From Crystallibacter permensis (GTDB taxonomy: Bacteria; Actinomycetota; Actinomycetes; Actinomycetales; Micrococcaceae): a stretch of DNA of 64,000 bases. The notes beneath the pieces were generated by a model. The model was not told the origin of the DNA and did no database searches. It saw only the letters and a program-made list of their open reading frames with translations. Positions 42,175-50,718 of the stretch are shown here, piece by piece (within the stretch, counting starts at the first letter, position 1; the number at the start of each line of letters is the position of its first letter). Location of the stretch: the NCBI RefSeq assembly GCF_025960875.1, contig NZ_JAODLR010000013.1, positions 62,001 through 126,000 on the forward strand. The letters run 5' to 3'. The translations under genes were made by a program, and so were the position numbers.

Positions 42175-43256
42175 GCCGGGTAGAGGGGGTTGTGCCCGGC
42201 GCTCACCCGCTCCGCGTCGCGGACCGGTCCCGGGGCCGTGCCGTTGCCGAAGGGGCGGCCGCCGAGGGACTCCCGGCCGTGCTCGCTCAGCCAATTGGCG
42301 AGGTCCGGGCCCTGCGGGACGATCCGCGTGGGGTTAATGTCCTCGTGGACGATGTAGTAGTGCTGCTTGATCTGCTCAAAGTCGATCGTGTCGCCGAAAC
42401 CGGGCGTCTGGAACAGATCGCGGGCATAGCCCCAGAGCGCGGGCATCTCCGTGAGCTTGTTCCGGTTGCACTTGAAGTGGCCGTGGTAGACCGGATCAAA
42501 ACGCACCAGCGTGGTGAAGAGGCGCACGTCCGCTTCGGTAATGGTCTCCCCCATCAGGTAGCGGCGGGTGGTGAGGCGCTCCTCGAGCCAGTCCATCGCG
42601 GTCCAGAGCCGCTGGTAGGCCTTGTTATAAGCCTCCTGCGAACCGGCGAAACCGCAGCGGTAGACGCCGTTGTTGACCTCGGTGAACACCCGCTTGTTTA
42701 CCTCGGCCATCTCCTCGCGCAGGTGCTCCGGGTAGAGGTCCGGGGCGCCCTCGCGGTGGAACTCCGTCCACTCGGTGGCGAAGTCCAGCGTGATCTGCGG
42801 GTAGTTGTTGGTCACCACAGCCCCGGAGGCAATATCGACGACGGCGGGAACCGTAATGCCACGCGGGTAGTCCGGGAAGCGCTTGAAGTAGGCCTGTTGC
42901 AGGCGCTCGATGCCCAGGACCGGGTCCTTGCCGCCGTCGTCCAGGTCGAAGGTCCAGCTGCGCGCATCATGGGTGGGGCCGGGCATGCCGATGGAAAGAA
43001 CGTCCTCGAGCCCCAGCAGACGGCGGACAATGATGGTCCGGTTGGCCCAGGGGCAGGCGCGCGCGGCAACCAGGCGGTAGCGGCCGGGCTCCACCGGCCA
43101 GCGGCCCTCGTTGGGGTTGTCCCCGCCGCGGACAATCCGGTCCTCGATGTAATGGGTGTCCCGGGTGAACTCTTCGCCGGTGTGGACGTAGGCACCCTTG
43201 GTGCTGTACTCGCTGGCTGGGGCTGAGTTTTCGGTGCGCGCGCTCGTCTGGCTCAT
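42171..43256 (-). CDS. glutathionyl-hydroquinone reductase family protein (YqjG/ECM4, GST Xi class)
   Basis: A 361-residue GST-fold reductase. The active Cys68 lies in ARACPWANRTIIVRRLLG, with the CPWA motif of the family. The DTHYIEDRIV N-terminus and the GMPGPTHDARSWTFDLDDGG, then VTNNYPQITLDF, blocks are typical, and the C-terminal helical domain includes FTTLVRFDPVYHGHFKCNRNKLTE. Actinobacteria lack glutathione, so it probably uses mycothiol or another thiol to reduce quinone or chloro-aromatic adducts. ATG 43256. Coupled to the amidotransferase gene. Confidence 0.92.
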   Translation of the reverse strand: MSQTSARTENSAPASEYSTKGAYVHTGEEFTRDTHYIEDRIVRGGDNPNEGRWPVEPGRYRLVAARACPWANRTIIVRRLLGLEDVLSIGMPGPTHDARSWTFDLDDGGKDPVLGIERLQQAYFKRFPDYPRGITVPAVVDIASGAVVTNNYPQITLDFATEWTEFHREGAPDLYPEHLREEMAEVNKRVFTEVNNGVYRCGFAGSQEAYNKAYQRLWTAMDWLEERLTTRRYLMGETITEADVRLFTTLVRFDPVYHGHFKCNRNKLTEMPALWGYARDLFQTPGFGDTIDFEQIKQHYYIVHEDINPTRIVPQGPDLANWLSEHGRESLGGRPFGNGTAPGPVRDAERVSAGHNPLYPA

Positions 43257-43448
43257 GGTTTCAGCCTATCCCGCTACCGGCACGAGCTTCCATGGCGACC
43301 GGAATTTGCCGCATCCGGATGGCCGTGTTGTATCCGGGATCCCCCCGAGATCCCGCGCAAATGTGACACTCGTCGCTATGGTAAGGGTCTAAGGCAACTA
43401 ATTGGCGCCCTACGCGCCGACGACGACGTCACTACGCAGGAGGTTTCC

Positions 43449-44816
43449 ATGTCATCCGTTAGCAGCAAGGGCAGAAATCCGGTCTCCGCTTTCATGCGTC
43501 CGGTCAATTCGCTGGTGGAGCGGTACATTCCCAGTGCCCTGGTCTTCGCGATCGTGCTGAGCGTGGTCGTGGCGATCATGGCCCTGATCCTCACCGACGC
43601 CGGGCCGGTCGAGGTCATCAAGGGCTGGGGCGACGGGTTGTCCGGCCTGCTGGCCTTCATGACGCAGATGGCGCTGATCCTGCTGCTGGGCCACACCTTG
43701 GCCAATACGCGGCCGGTCCGAAAACTGCTCTCGTTCCTGGGCGGCCTGCCGCGCAGCCCGGTCCAGGCCTATGTGTTCGTTTTTGTCATCGCGGCGATCG
43801 CCTCCCTGATCACCTGGGGACTCGGCCTGGTGGTAGGCGCGCTGCTAGCCAAGGAGGTTGCGGCCCAGCTGCGGGCCAAAGGCGTGCGGCTGCACTTCCC
43901 GATGCTGGTGGCGGCAGCTTTCTCCGGCTTTGTGGTCTGGCATATGGGCTACTCCGGTTCCGGCCCGCTGACCGCCGCCACCGAGGGATCCTTCCTGGCT
44001 GAGCAGATCGGCCGCACCATCCCGGTCAGCGAAACAACGTTCTCGCTCTGGAACATCCTCGCCGCGGTGGCCACCGTGATCGTGGTCGGCGGCGCGCTGG
44101 CCCTGGTAGCGCCGCGCGGCGATGACAAGATCGTGGAACTTGCCGTGGATGCCCGCGAGGGCGAGGCGGATCTGGGCGACGAGGTGGTCACGCCGGCCGA
44201 CCGCGTGGACGCCAGCCGTATTCTGACCCTGGTGGTCGGAGTGGCGCTGGTGGCCTACCTGGTGATCCACTTCAGCCAGGGCGGTACGCTGACCCTGGAT
44301 ATTGTGAACTGGTCCTTCCTGACGCTGATCTTCCTGCTGGTGCGCAACCCGTTTGAGCTGATTGCGTTGATCAAGAACGCCGCGTCCAACGTGGGTGACA
44401 TCCTGCTCCAGTTCCCGCTCTACGCCGGCATCATGGGCATCATGACCGCCACCGGGCTGATCACTGTGCTGTCCGACTTCTTCGTGAACGTTTCCACCCC
44501 GCAGACCTTCGGCTTCCTCGCCCTGCTCTCCGCCGGGCTGGTGAACTTTTTCGTTCCTTCCGGCGGCGGCCAGTTCGCGGTCCAGGGACCTATCATGCTC
44601 GACGCCGCTGCCCGGCTCGACGTGGATCCGGCGGTAGCCATCATGGCCGTGTCCTACGGCGACCAGTGGACCAACATGATCCAGCCGTTCTGGGCACTGC
44701 CGCTGCTGGCCATCGCCGGGCTGAAAATGCGGGACATCCTCGGCTACACCGTCATCACGCTGATCGCGTCCGGACTGGTGTTCTCCGCGACCCTGCTGAT
44801 CGTCGGGGCCGGCTGA
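43449..44816 (+). CDS. short-chain fatty acid transporter (AtoE family)
   Basis: A 455-residue membrane transporter with about twelve helices. ATG 43449 has GGAGG six bases upstream. The family signatures MGYSGSGPLTAATEGS, LVNFFVPSGGGQFAVQGPI and YGDQWTNMIQPFWALPLLAIAGLKMRDILGY match AtoE/TIGR00366 proteins that take up butyrate or acetoacetate. It is isolated; no acetoacetate degradation genes flank it. A hairpin terminator follows at 44828. Confidence 0.92.
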   Translation: MSSVSSKGRNPVSAFMRPVNSLVERYIPSALVFAIVLSVVVAIMALILTDAGPVEVIKGWGDGLSGLLAFMTQMALILLLGHTLANTRPVRKLLSFLGGLPRSPVQAYVFVFVIAAIASLITWGLGLVVGALLAKEVAAQLRAKGVRLHFPMLVAAAFSGFVVWHMGYSGSGPLTAATEGSFLAEQIGRTIPVSETTFSLWNILAAVATVIVVGGALALVAPRGDDKIVELAVDAREGEADLGDEVVTPADRVDASRILTLVVGVALVAYLVIHFSQGGTLTLDIVNWSFLTLIFLLVRNPFELIALIKNAASNVGDILLQFPLYAGIMGIMTATGLITVLSDFFVNVSTPQTFGFLALLSAGLVNFFVPSGGGQFAVQGPIMLDAAARLDVDPAVAIMAVSYGDQWTNMIQPFWALPLLAIAGLKMRDILGYTVITLIASGLVFSATLLIVGAG

Positions 44817-44827
44817 GCAGCCTGCGC

Positions 44828-44862
44828 CGGATCCCGGGAGCCTGTCCGGCTGCCGGGATCCG
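44828..44862. terminator. hairpin between convergent atoE-type and MFS genes
   Basis: CGGATCCCGG pairs with CCGGGATCCG around a 15-base loop. No clear T-run follows. Its place, just after the stop of the AtoE-type gene and before the end of the convergent MFS gene, suggests it ends both transcripts. Confidence 0.5.
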
Positions 44863-44899
44863 CTGCCGGGGTACGCAGCCCGGTGCCGCGGAGCCGGAT

Positions 44900-46174
44900 T
44901 CAGCCGGTGAAGGCGAACCTGTCCCTGCCGGCGTACAGGCCGGTCACGGCCTGCGCCGCGGAAACCAGGCACAGCAGGATCAGCGAAGCTTCCCACTGGC
45001 CGGTGGCGGCGAACAGTCCGCCGAAGAGCGGCGGCCCGGCGGCTGCCAGCAGATAGCCGATGGACTGGGCCATGCCCGAAAGTGCGCTGGCTTCCCGGTG
45101 CGTGCGGGTGCGCAGTCCGAACAGCGCCAAGGCCGTCACCAACGAGCTGCCGCAGCCGAACCCGGCAACAAGAACCCACAGCAGCATGGCGCCGGGCAGG
45201 AGCAGGATTCCCAGCACGCCGGCAACAATCAGCAGCGGGGGCAACGCAGCCGGGAACCGCTGGTTTTTCCCCTTCAGGATCAGCGGGGTCAGGAGGCTGG
45301 AGACGATGCCGATCAGCTGGAACATCATCAGGTCCCAGCCGGAGGCCACATCCCCACGGCCGTGTGAACGTTCCAGCGTGGGCAGCCACGTGATCAGAAT
45401 GTAGAACGCCATGGATTGCAGCCCCATATACAGGGTGACCTGCCAGGCGACCCCGGATCTCCACACGGATCCGCGGACAGGCGCGGGCACAGCGGCGTTG
45501 CGTTCGGCCTGGGCGGAGCTGGCGCGGACCCGAAGCCGGGGCAGCCAGACCAGCACGGCCGGAATGGTCAGCACCACGTAAATGACGAGGGCAAAGCGCC
45601 AACCGGCCGGTTCGCCGTCGTCAATTGGCAGCAGCGACAGCGGCACCGAGAGCCCTGCGCCGAGCGAAGCGATACCACCGAGCACTGCGGAATAGGCGCC
45701 GGTCAGCGTGGCCATCTTGTCCGGGAAGTCCCGCTTGAGGATCGCAGGCAGCAGCACATTGCCGACGGCGATGGCCGCACCGATAATGAACGTTCCCAGC
45801 CAGAGGTTGACGATGCTGCCGGGAGCCGGCCGCAGGAAGGTGCCTGCGATGAGCAGCAGGAGCGCGGTGAAAACGGTACGCTCCACCCCGAACTTCTCGC
45901 TCAGCCCGTGGGCCAGCGGTGAAATGACCCCGAAGGCCAGCAGCGGGACGGCAGCCAGCAGCCCCAGCGCCGCCGCGCCCAGGCCGGTGTCGGCCCCGAT
46001 CTGATCCAGCAGCGGCCCGACGCTGGTGAGTACCGGCCGCAGATTGGCGGCAACCAGCAGCACTCCGGTGATGAGCATGCCGCTGGACAGCGCCCGACGC
46101 GCTCCGCTGACCGTATCCACCACTGCCCCACCCCGTTGGTCGTGCTTATGTCTTGCTGGCACCTCCGCCCGCAT
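44900..46174 (-). CDS. MFS transporter, CynX/NimT type
   Basis: A 424-residue transporter with twelve helices. The N-terminal LLVAANLRPVLTSVGPLLDQI is the clear CynX/NimT (cyanate or nitroimidazole) group signature, followed by the SPLAHGLSEKFG loop. The start is uncertain: ATG 46174 has little ribosome-binding sequence, while a GTG at 46123 or 46120 has GGGGTGGGGC before it and would remove 17 or 18 residues. The substrate is unknown. A strong terminator stands between its start and the upstream lipoprotein gene, so it is transcribed alone. Confidence 0.85.
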   Translation of the reverse strand: MRAEVPARHKHDQRGGAVVDTVSGARRALSSGMLITGVLLVAANLRPVLTSVGPLLDQIGADTGLGAAALGLLAAVPLLAFGVISPLAHGLSEKFGVERTVFTALLLLIAGTFLRPAPGSIVNLWLGTFIIGAAIAVGNVLLPAILKRDFPDKMATLTGAYSAVLGGIASLGAGLSVPLSLLPIDDGEPAGWRFALVIYVVLTIPAVLVWLPRLRVRASSAQAERNAAVPAPVRGSVWRSGVAWQVTLYMGLQSMAFYILITWLPTLERSHGRGDVASGWDLMMFQLIGIVSSLLTPLILKGKNQRFPAALPPLLIVAGVLGILLLPGAMLLWVLVAGFGCGSSLVTALALFGLRTRTHREASALSGMAQSIGYLLAAAGPPLFGGLFAATGQWEASLILLCLVSAAQAVTGLYAGRDRFAFTG

Positions 46175-46200
46175 GCGGGCACAACAAGACTATGTGATGG

Positions 46201-46243
46201 GCAGCATAAGGGCGCCCGGTCAGACCGGGCGCCCTTATGCTGC
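46201..46243. terminator. strong palindromic terminator after the siderophore lipoprotein gene
   Basis: A perfect 20-bp stem (GCAGCATAAGGGCGCCCGGT and its complement) with a CAG loop. It lies between the stop of the minus-strand lipoprotein gene (46258) and the start of the next MFS gene. Confidence 0.8.
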
Positions 46244-46257
46244 TGCGTGTATCGGGG

Positions 46258-47322
46258 TTATTTGGTGTCCGCGGCTTCCGCCGCGTCGGCTGCTTCGCCG
46301 AGCATCGGCAGGAACTGATCCAGTGCCCACGGCAGGCTCAGCGGGGATGCGGCTGAGATGGACAGCGTCAGGGTGTTGTCCGAATCGGCAACCAACGCGT
46401 TATCTTCGACGGCGGGAATCTGGCTCAGCAACGGGTCCTCGATGACCTGCTGCTTGGTCTTGGCATCGGGCACCCAGGTGACGAAGATGTCGGATTCGAG
46501 CTCGTTGGCCTTCTCGGCGGACCACGGGATAAAGAACTCGCCGGAGTCGCTGGTGGCATTGGTGACGACGTCGGCCTGCTTCATGCCGATGCTGGTGAGG
46601 AACTTCGGACGGTTGTCGTTCATCGTGTAAACGTTGACGCCGTCACCCTTGGCGGGCTCCAGATTGCCGTAGATAAACGACTTGCCCGCCAGCTGCGGGT
46701 ACTCGGAGGCCTCGGAATCGATGGTCTGCTCGGTCTCGGCGACCAGCTTCTTGGCTTCCTCGGTCTTGCCCAGCGCCTCGCCGATCATCATCGTCGAGTC
46801 CTGCCAGTCCGTGCCGTAAGCCAGTTCCGGATAAGCCACCACCGGAGCGATCTTGCTCAAGGTGTCGTAGTCTTCCTGGGTCAGTCCGGAGTAGGCGGCC
46901 AGAATGACATCCGGGGTCAGCGCGGCAATCTCATCAAAGGCGATGCCATCGGCTTCGGAGTACTGCTCCGGGGCCTTCTCGGAACCAATGGGAGCTCCGA
47001 GTTCCTCAAGCTTGGCATCCTTCCACGGCGTGGACTTATTCTCGTTTCCACCCCACTCGACTGCCGGCATTCCGACCGGCACGACGCCTAGCGACAGCGC
47101 TACGTCGTCGTTCACCCAGGAAACCGTGGCCACGCGTTCGGGCTGCTCTTCGATGACGGTCTCGCCAAAGGCATGCTCAATGGTCACCGGGAAGGCGTCC
47201 GAAGACCCTGCGGCGGTTTCACCCCCTGTGGAACCATCGGCGGGACCGGTGGAACAGGCGGATACGGACAGAAGAACAACGGCGGCTGCGGCAAGCATGC
47301 CGCGGACACGGGAAAGGGCCAC
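46258..47322 (-). CDS. iron-siderophore binding lipoprotein (FepB/FhuD type)
   Basis: A 354-residue solute-binding lipoprotein for ferric-siderophore uptake. GTG 47322 has GAGGAGT upstream; the signal peptide ends LLSVSAC with lipid-modified Cys23. An open frame to 47394 has no signal. Cluster features are PERVATVSWVNDDVALSLGVVPVGM and FDEIAALTPDVILAAYSGLTQEDYDTLSKIAPVVAY, as in class III binding proteins. No permease is next to it, so it most likely feeds the FecCD operon at 31.1-35.3 kb. An iron-box-like site lies 32 bases upstream. Confidence 0.92.
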   Translation of the reverse strand: MALSRVRGMLAAAAVVLLSVSACSTGPADGSTGGETAAGSSDAFPVTIEHAFGETVIEEQPERVATVSWVNDDVALSLGVVPVGMPAVEWGGNENKSTPWKDAKLEELGAPIGSEKAPEQYSEADGIAFDEIAALTPDVILAAYSGLTQEDYDTLSKIAPVVAYPELAYGTDWQDSTMMIGEALGKTEEAKKLVAETEQTIDSEASEYPQLAGKSFIYGNLEPAKGDGVNVYTMNDNRPKFLTSIGMKQADVVTNATSDSGEFFIPWSAEKANELESDIFVTWVPDAKTKQQVIEDPLLSQIPAVEDNALVADSDNTLTLSISAASPLSLPWALDQFLPMLGEAADAAEAADTK

Positions 47323-47353
47323 GATGGGACTCCTCGGCTCAGAGGTAACGAAC

Positions 47354-47372
47354 AAAAGTAAGGGTAGCCTAT
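47354..47372. promoter_or_regulatory. weak IdeR-like iron box upstream of the siderophore lipoprotein
   Basis: AAAAGTAAGGGTAGCCTAT matches about 12 of 19 positions of the iron-box consensus, and its core AGTAAGG-GTAGCCTA is nearly the same as the box at 35317 (AGTAAGGCTAGCCTA). This shared core is the best evidence. Confidence 0.55.
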
Positions 47373-47495
47373 GCTTCGATTGAATAAGAAACAATCGCGT
47401 TACGTATTTATTGCGGGCCGCTCCTGGATCTCACACAACCGTCGGCTAGCACGTTTGCCTATCGGAGATAATGGTCTCGTGGAAGGAGCGCCCCC

Positions 47496-47996
47496 ATGCC
47501 TGCAGTGCACTCTGTACTCGACACGCCCCTCGGCGAGCTCACCCTCGTGGCAGTCGCCGGGTCCCTGACCGGCGCGTATTTTCCTGCCCATAAACGGATG
47601 CCGGATACCGAGGCCTTTGGTCCCCGCGAGGACGCGGAGTTTATCGAAGCCAAACGCCAGCTGTCCGAGTATTTTGCCGGCGAGCGCACCGGGTTCGACC
47701 TGCCTCTGAATCCCAAGGGCGACGCTTTCCAGCTGAAAGTGTGGGATTTGCTGCAGAGGATTCCGTACGGCCAGACCCGCTCCTATGGACAGCTCGCCCG
47801 GGAGCTCGGTGACACGCATCTTGCCCAGGCCGTCGGCAATGCCAATGGCCGTAATCCGATCTCGATTATTGTGCCGTGCCACCGGGTTGTCGGAGCAGAC
47901 GGCCGGCTGGTGGGTTATGCCGGCGGACTCGAGCGCAAAAGGTTCCTGCTTGAGCTGGAGGAGCCTGTGGAGATCAAAGCCGCAAAACTTTTCTAG
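47496..47996 (+). CDS. ogt: methylated-DNA--[protein]-cysteine methyltransferase (first copy)
   Basis: A 166-residue suicide repair protein that removes methyl groups from O6-methylguanine. The acceptor is Cys128 in IIVPCHRVVG. The DNA-binding helix (YGQTRSYGQLARELGDTHLAQAVGNANGRNP) and the Asn hinge are intact. ATG 47496 follows GGAGCGCCCCC. It is the first gene of an alkylation-repair island and is 42 bases before the sigma factor gene. Confidence 0.94.
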   Translation: MPAVHSVLDTPLGELTLVAVAGSLTGAYFPAHKRMPDTEAFGPREDAEFIEAKRQLSEYFAGERTGFDLPLNPKGDAFQLKVWDLLQRIPYGQTRSYGQLARELGDTHLAQAVGNANGRNPISIIVPCHRVVGADGRLVGYAGGLERKRFLLELEEPVEIKAAKLF

Positions 47997-48038
47997 GACG
48001 TAACCTCACATCATGAACTCCGGCAGCGTCTACACAGC

Positions 48039-48587
48039 ATGAAACCCTTCGAGCAGCTCGTCACCGAGCATGGCGCGATGGTCCTGCGGGTCTGCCGCGC
48101 CGTACTGGGACCGGATGAGGCCGAGGATGCCTGGTCCGAAACGTTCCTGTCCGCCCTCAAGGCCTACCCCGAGCTGCCCGAAGATGCCAATACCGAGGCG
48201 TGGCTGGTGACCATCGCGCACCGCAAAGCCATTGACGTCACCAGGAAACGGTCGCGCAATCCACTGCCCATGGAAGAGCTGCCCGAACGTCCGTCCGCAG
48301 ATCCGCCGGAAGAGGACCAGGATTTGTGGGATGCAGTGAAGGCGCTTCCGGACCGGCAGCGCGAGGCCATCGCATACCACTATCTGGCCGGCCTGCCCCA
48401 CCGCGAGGTTGCCGCTATCACCGGTTCAACACCGGAAGCAGTCCGGCGGGCCGCCTCGGACGGCATCAAGAACCTCCGGCGGACCTATCTGGCCCCGGCT
48501 GCAGCGTCCGTGGCTCCAGTTCCCCTTCCGGTCGGCTCCGTGCCGGCTCCCGCCAGCATTTCCGTTTCGAAAGGAGAGACCCGATGA
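48039..48587 (+). CDS. ECF-type RNA polymerase sigma factor
   Basis: A 182-residue sigma-70 family (ECF) factor. Region 2 (about residues 5-70) has VLRVCRAVLGPDEAEDAWSETFLSALKAY and NTEAWLVTIAHRKAIDVTRKRSR; region 4 (about 100-148) has ALPDRQREAIAYHYLAGLPHREVAAITGSTPEAVRRAASDGIKNLRR. A 30-residue Pro/Ala/Val-rich tail follows. No anti-sigma gene is beside it; instead its stop overlaps the second Ogt gene by four bases (ATGA). It therefore probably directs transcription of alkylation-repair genes. Confidence 0.9.
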   Translation: MKPFEQLVTEHGAMVLRVCRAVLGPDEAEDAWSETFLSALKAYPELPEDANTEAWLVTIAHRKAIDVTRKRSRNPLPMEELPERPSADPPEEDQDLWDAVKALPDRQREAIAYHYLAGLPHREVAAITGSTPEAVRRAASDGIKNLRRTYLAPAAASVAPVPLPVGSVPAPASISVSKGETR

Positions 48588-49201
48588 ACACCGTTGAACC
48601 GGGATCCTCCGCCTTGCCGGCCCCGCTGCGGGCCGTTGATCCTGCCGCGCTCCGCGCACTTCAGACCCGGCTGGCGGCCGCTGCCGCCGAAGCCGGCTTG
48701 CTGGACTTGTCCTACACAACCATGGACACTCCTATCGGCAAACTGCTGCTGGCCGCAACCGACCAGGGCCTGGTCCGTGTCGCCTTCGACCGGGAAAACC
48801 ATGACGCCGTGCTGGAGCAGCTGGCGGGCAAAATCAGCCCCCGGATCCTGCACTCCCCCGCCCGGCTCGCGGCCGCGGTGCGCCAACTGGACGAGTATTT
48901 CGCCGGGCGCCGCCGGGTGTTCGAGCTGCCGCTGGACTGGCGGCTGGCCAAAGGTTTCCGCCGCGAGGTGCTCGCCCACCTGCCGCAGATCGCCTATGGC
49001 CAGACCGAAAGCTACGCCCAGGTCGCCGCGGCCGCCGGCAGTCCCAAGGCCGTCCGCGCGGTCGGCACCGCCTGTGGCACCAACCCCTTGCCGGTCGTCG
49101 TTCCGTGCCATCGCGTGGTGCGCTCCGACGGCAGCTTCGGCGGTTATCTGGGCGGCACCGCTGCCAAGCAGCTCCTGCTCACGCTGGAGGCAGCGGCGTG
49201 A
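48584..49201 (+). CDS. methylated-DNA--[protein]-cysteine methyltransferase (second copy)
   Basis: A 205-residue Ogt/MGMT paralog. The acceptor Cys175 lies in VVVPCHRVVR; the recognition helix is YGQTESYAQVAAAAGSPKAVRAVGTACGTNP, with Cys in place of the usual Asn-Gly (an odd residue in the hinge). An N-terminal extension of about 40 Ala-rich residues is unlike the first copy. ATG 48584 (AAGGAG upstream) overlaps the sigma factor stop, and its stop overlaps the AlkB start (GTGA). The three genes form a coupled chain. Confidence 0.93.
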   Translation: MNTVEPGSSALPAPLRAVDPAALRALQTRLAAAAAEAGLLDLSYTTMDTPIGKLLLAATDQGLVRVAFDRENHDAVLEQLAGKISPRILHSPARLAAAVRQLDEYFAGRRRVFELPLDWRLAKGFRREVLAHLPQIAYGQTESYAQVAAAAGSPKAVRAVGTACGTNPLPVVVPCHRVVRSDGSFGGYLGGTAAKQLLLTLEAAA

Positions 49202-49872
49202 ACGCACTCTTCGATCCTGTCCCGGCGGAACCCGTGGAGGTCGCTCCCGGCGCCGTCCATGTGCCCGGCTGGCTCAGCGTGGAACAACAGGCCGAGCTGG
49301 TGGAAGCCTGCCGCACGTGGGGACGCGGGCCGGTACCCTTCCGCGCGGCCAAGCTGCCAGGCGGGCATGAGATGAGCGTTCAAACCGTGTGCCTGGGGTG
49401 GCACTGGCAGCCCTACAAGTATTCCCGCGTGGCAGAGGACGCCGGCGGCGGCCGGGTGCTCGAGTTCCCCGAGTGGTTGGCCGAGTGGGGACGCAGGGCG
49501 CTGGCGGACGCCTACGGTCCTCGGGCGGCGGAGTCCGCGAGCACTACCTATAACCCCGACACTGCGCTCATCAACTTCTACGAAGACACGGCCAAAATGG
49601 GCATGCACCAGGACAAAGACGAGGAAACGGACCTGCCCGTGGTGTCCCTCAGTGTCGGAGACGACTGCCTCTTCCGCTTCGGCAACACCCAGACGCGAAC
49701 CAAACCGTACACCGATCTCAGGCTCCGCTCCGGAGACCTGTTTGTCTTCGGTGGTCCCAGCCGATTCGCCTACCACGGTGTACCCAAGATTTATCCCGGC
49801 ACCGCCGATCCGGCCTGCGGACTGGCATCGGGCCGGCTGAACTTCACCATGCGCGTCACTGGCCTGGCCTGA
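49198..49872 (+). CDS. alkB: AlkB-type 2-oxoglutarate/Fe(II) DNA dealkylase
   Basis: A 224-residue dioxygenase that oxidatively removes methyl groups from N1-methyladenine and N3-methylcytosine. The Fe ligands are His137 and Asp139 in MGMHQDKDE and His193 in AYHGV; the 2-oxoglutarate Arg pair is Arg213 and Arg219 in GRLNFTMRVTG. The substrate loop contains YNPDTALINFYEDTAKMGMHQD, as in E. coli AlkB. GTG 49198 overlaps the preceding stop. Tag follows after 33 bases. Confidence 0.94.
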   Translation: MNALFDPVPAEPVEVAPGAVHVPGWLSVEQQAELVEACRTWGRGPVPFRAAKLPGGHEMSVQTVCLGWHWQPYKYSRVAEDAGGGRVLEFPEWLAEWGRRALADAYGPRAAESASTTYNPDTALINFYEDTAKMGMHQDKDEETDLPVVSLSVGDDCLFRFGNTQTRTKPYTDLRLRSGDLFVFGGPSRFAYHGVPKIYPGTADPACGLASGRLNFTMRVTGLA

Positions 49873-49905
49873 CGAGCACCCGAACCGGCAGGAGATAATC
49901 GAGCC

Positions 49906-50508
49906 ATGGAAAAAACCGCTTCCGGCGTCGTACTGTGCGAGGACGGGCTGGCCCGGCCAGCGTGGGCTGCCGTGGACCCGATGCTGCGCGACTATTACGA
50001 CACCGAATGGGGCGTGCCCGTCCACGGAGAGCAGGCCATCTACGAACGGATCAGTCTGGAAGGATTCCAGGCCGGGCTGTCCTGGGCCACCATCCTGCGC
50101 AAGCGGCCCGCCTTCCGCGAGGCATTCAAAGACTTTCATCCGGACACGGTTGCTGCTTTCGGCGACGCCGAGGTCGAGCGCCTGATGCAGAACGCAGGGA
50201 TTGTGCGCAACCGCGCGAAGATCACCGCCGCGATCACCAATGCCAAGGCGACCATCGCCCTGCGCGAGGACGGCGGACTGGACGGGTTTGTCTGGTCCTT
50301 CAAGCCGGATGCCACCCCGGCACCCCAAAACATAGAGCAGGTGCCCACCACATCCGCGGAGTCCATCGCATTGTCCAAGGCCTTGCGCAAGCGCGGCTTC
50401 GCCTTTGTCGGACCCACCACCATGTTCGCGCTGATGGAAGCCATCGGCATGATCGACACCCACCTAGTGGACAGCCACCGGCGCGGCAGCTCCGGAGTCT
50501 GGGGCTGA
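49906..50508 (+). CDS. tag: DNA-3-methyladenine glycosylase I
   Basis: A 200-residue base-excision glycosylase. The core WGVPVHGEQAIYERISLEGFQAGLSWATILRKRPAFREAF is typical, with Glu38-like in SLEGFQAGLSW and NAGIVRNRAKITAAI. Of the zinc-binding residues in E. coli Tag (Cys4, His17, His175, Cys179), only the first Cys seems present; YYDTEWG has Tyr for His17 and DSHRRG lacks the last Cys, so the zinc snap may be absent. ATG 49906 with GGAG upstream. It continues the alkylation-repair island. Confidence 0.93.
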   Translation: MEKTASGVVLCEDGLARPAWAAVDPMLRDYYDTEWGVPVHGEQAIYERISLEGFQAGLSWATILRKRPAFREAFKDFHPDTVAAFGDAEVERLMQNAGIVRNRAKITAAITNAKATIALREDGGLDGFVWSFKPDATPAPQNIEQVPTTSAESIALSKALRKRGFAFVGPTTMFALMEAIGMIDTHLVDSHRRGSSGVWG

Positions 50509-50718
50509 AAGCCGCCTCCCACGCTGGCAGGAGAACTGCAGCGCGCTTCCGCACCAGCCATTCAGGATTGCGGAACTGTCACAATTTCCGGCCGAATCAC
50601 GGACCTGACAGCCGCGTGCCACAATGATTGCAGATGCCGGTGAACGCGCCCGCATCTGCCGGCCGGCAACGATGCTGTCCGGGCAAGACGTTGACACGTG
50701 CTGTTCGAAGGAGAAGTC

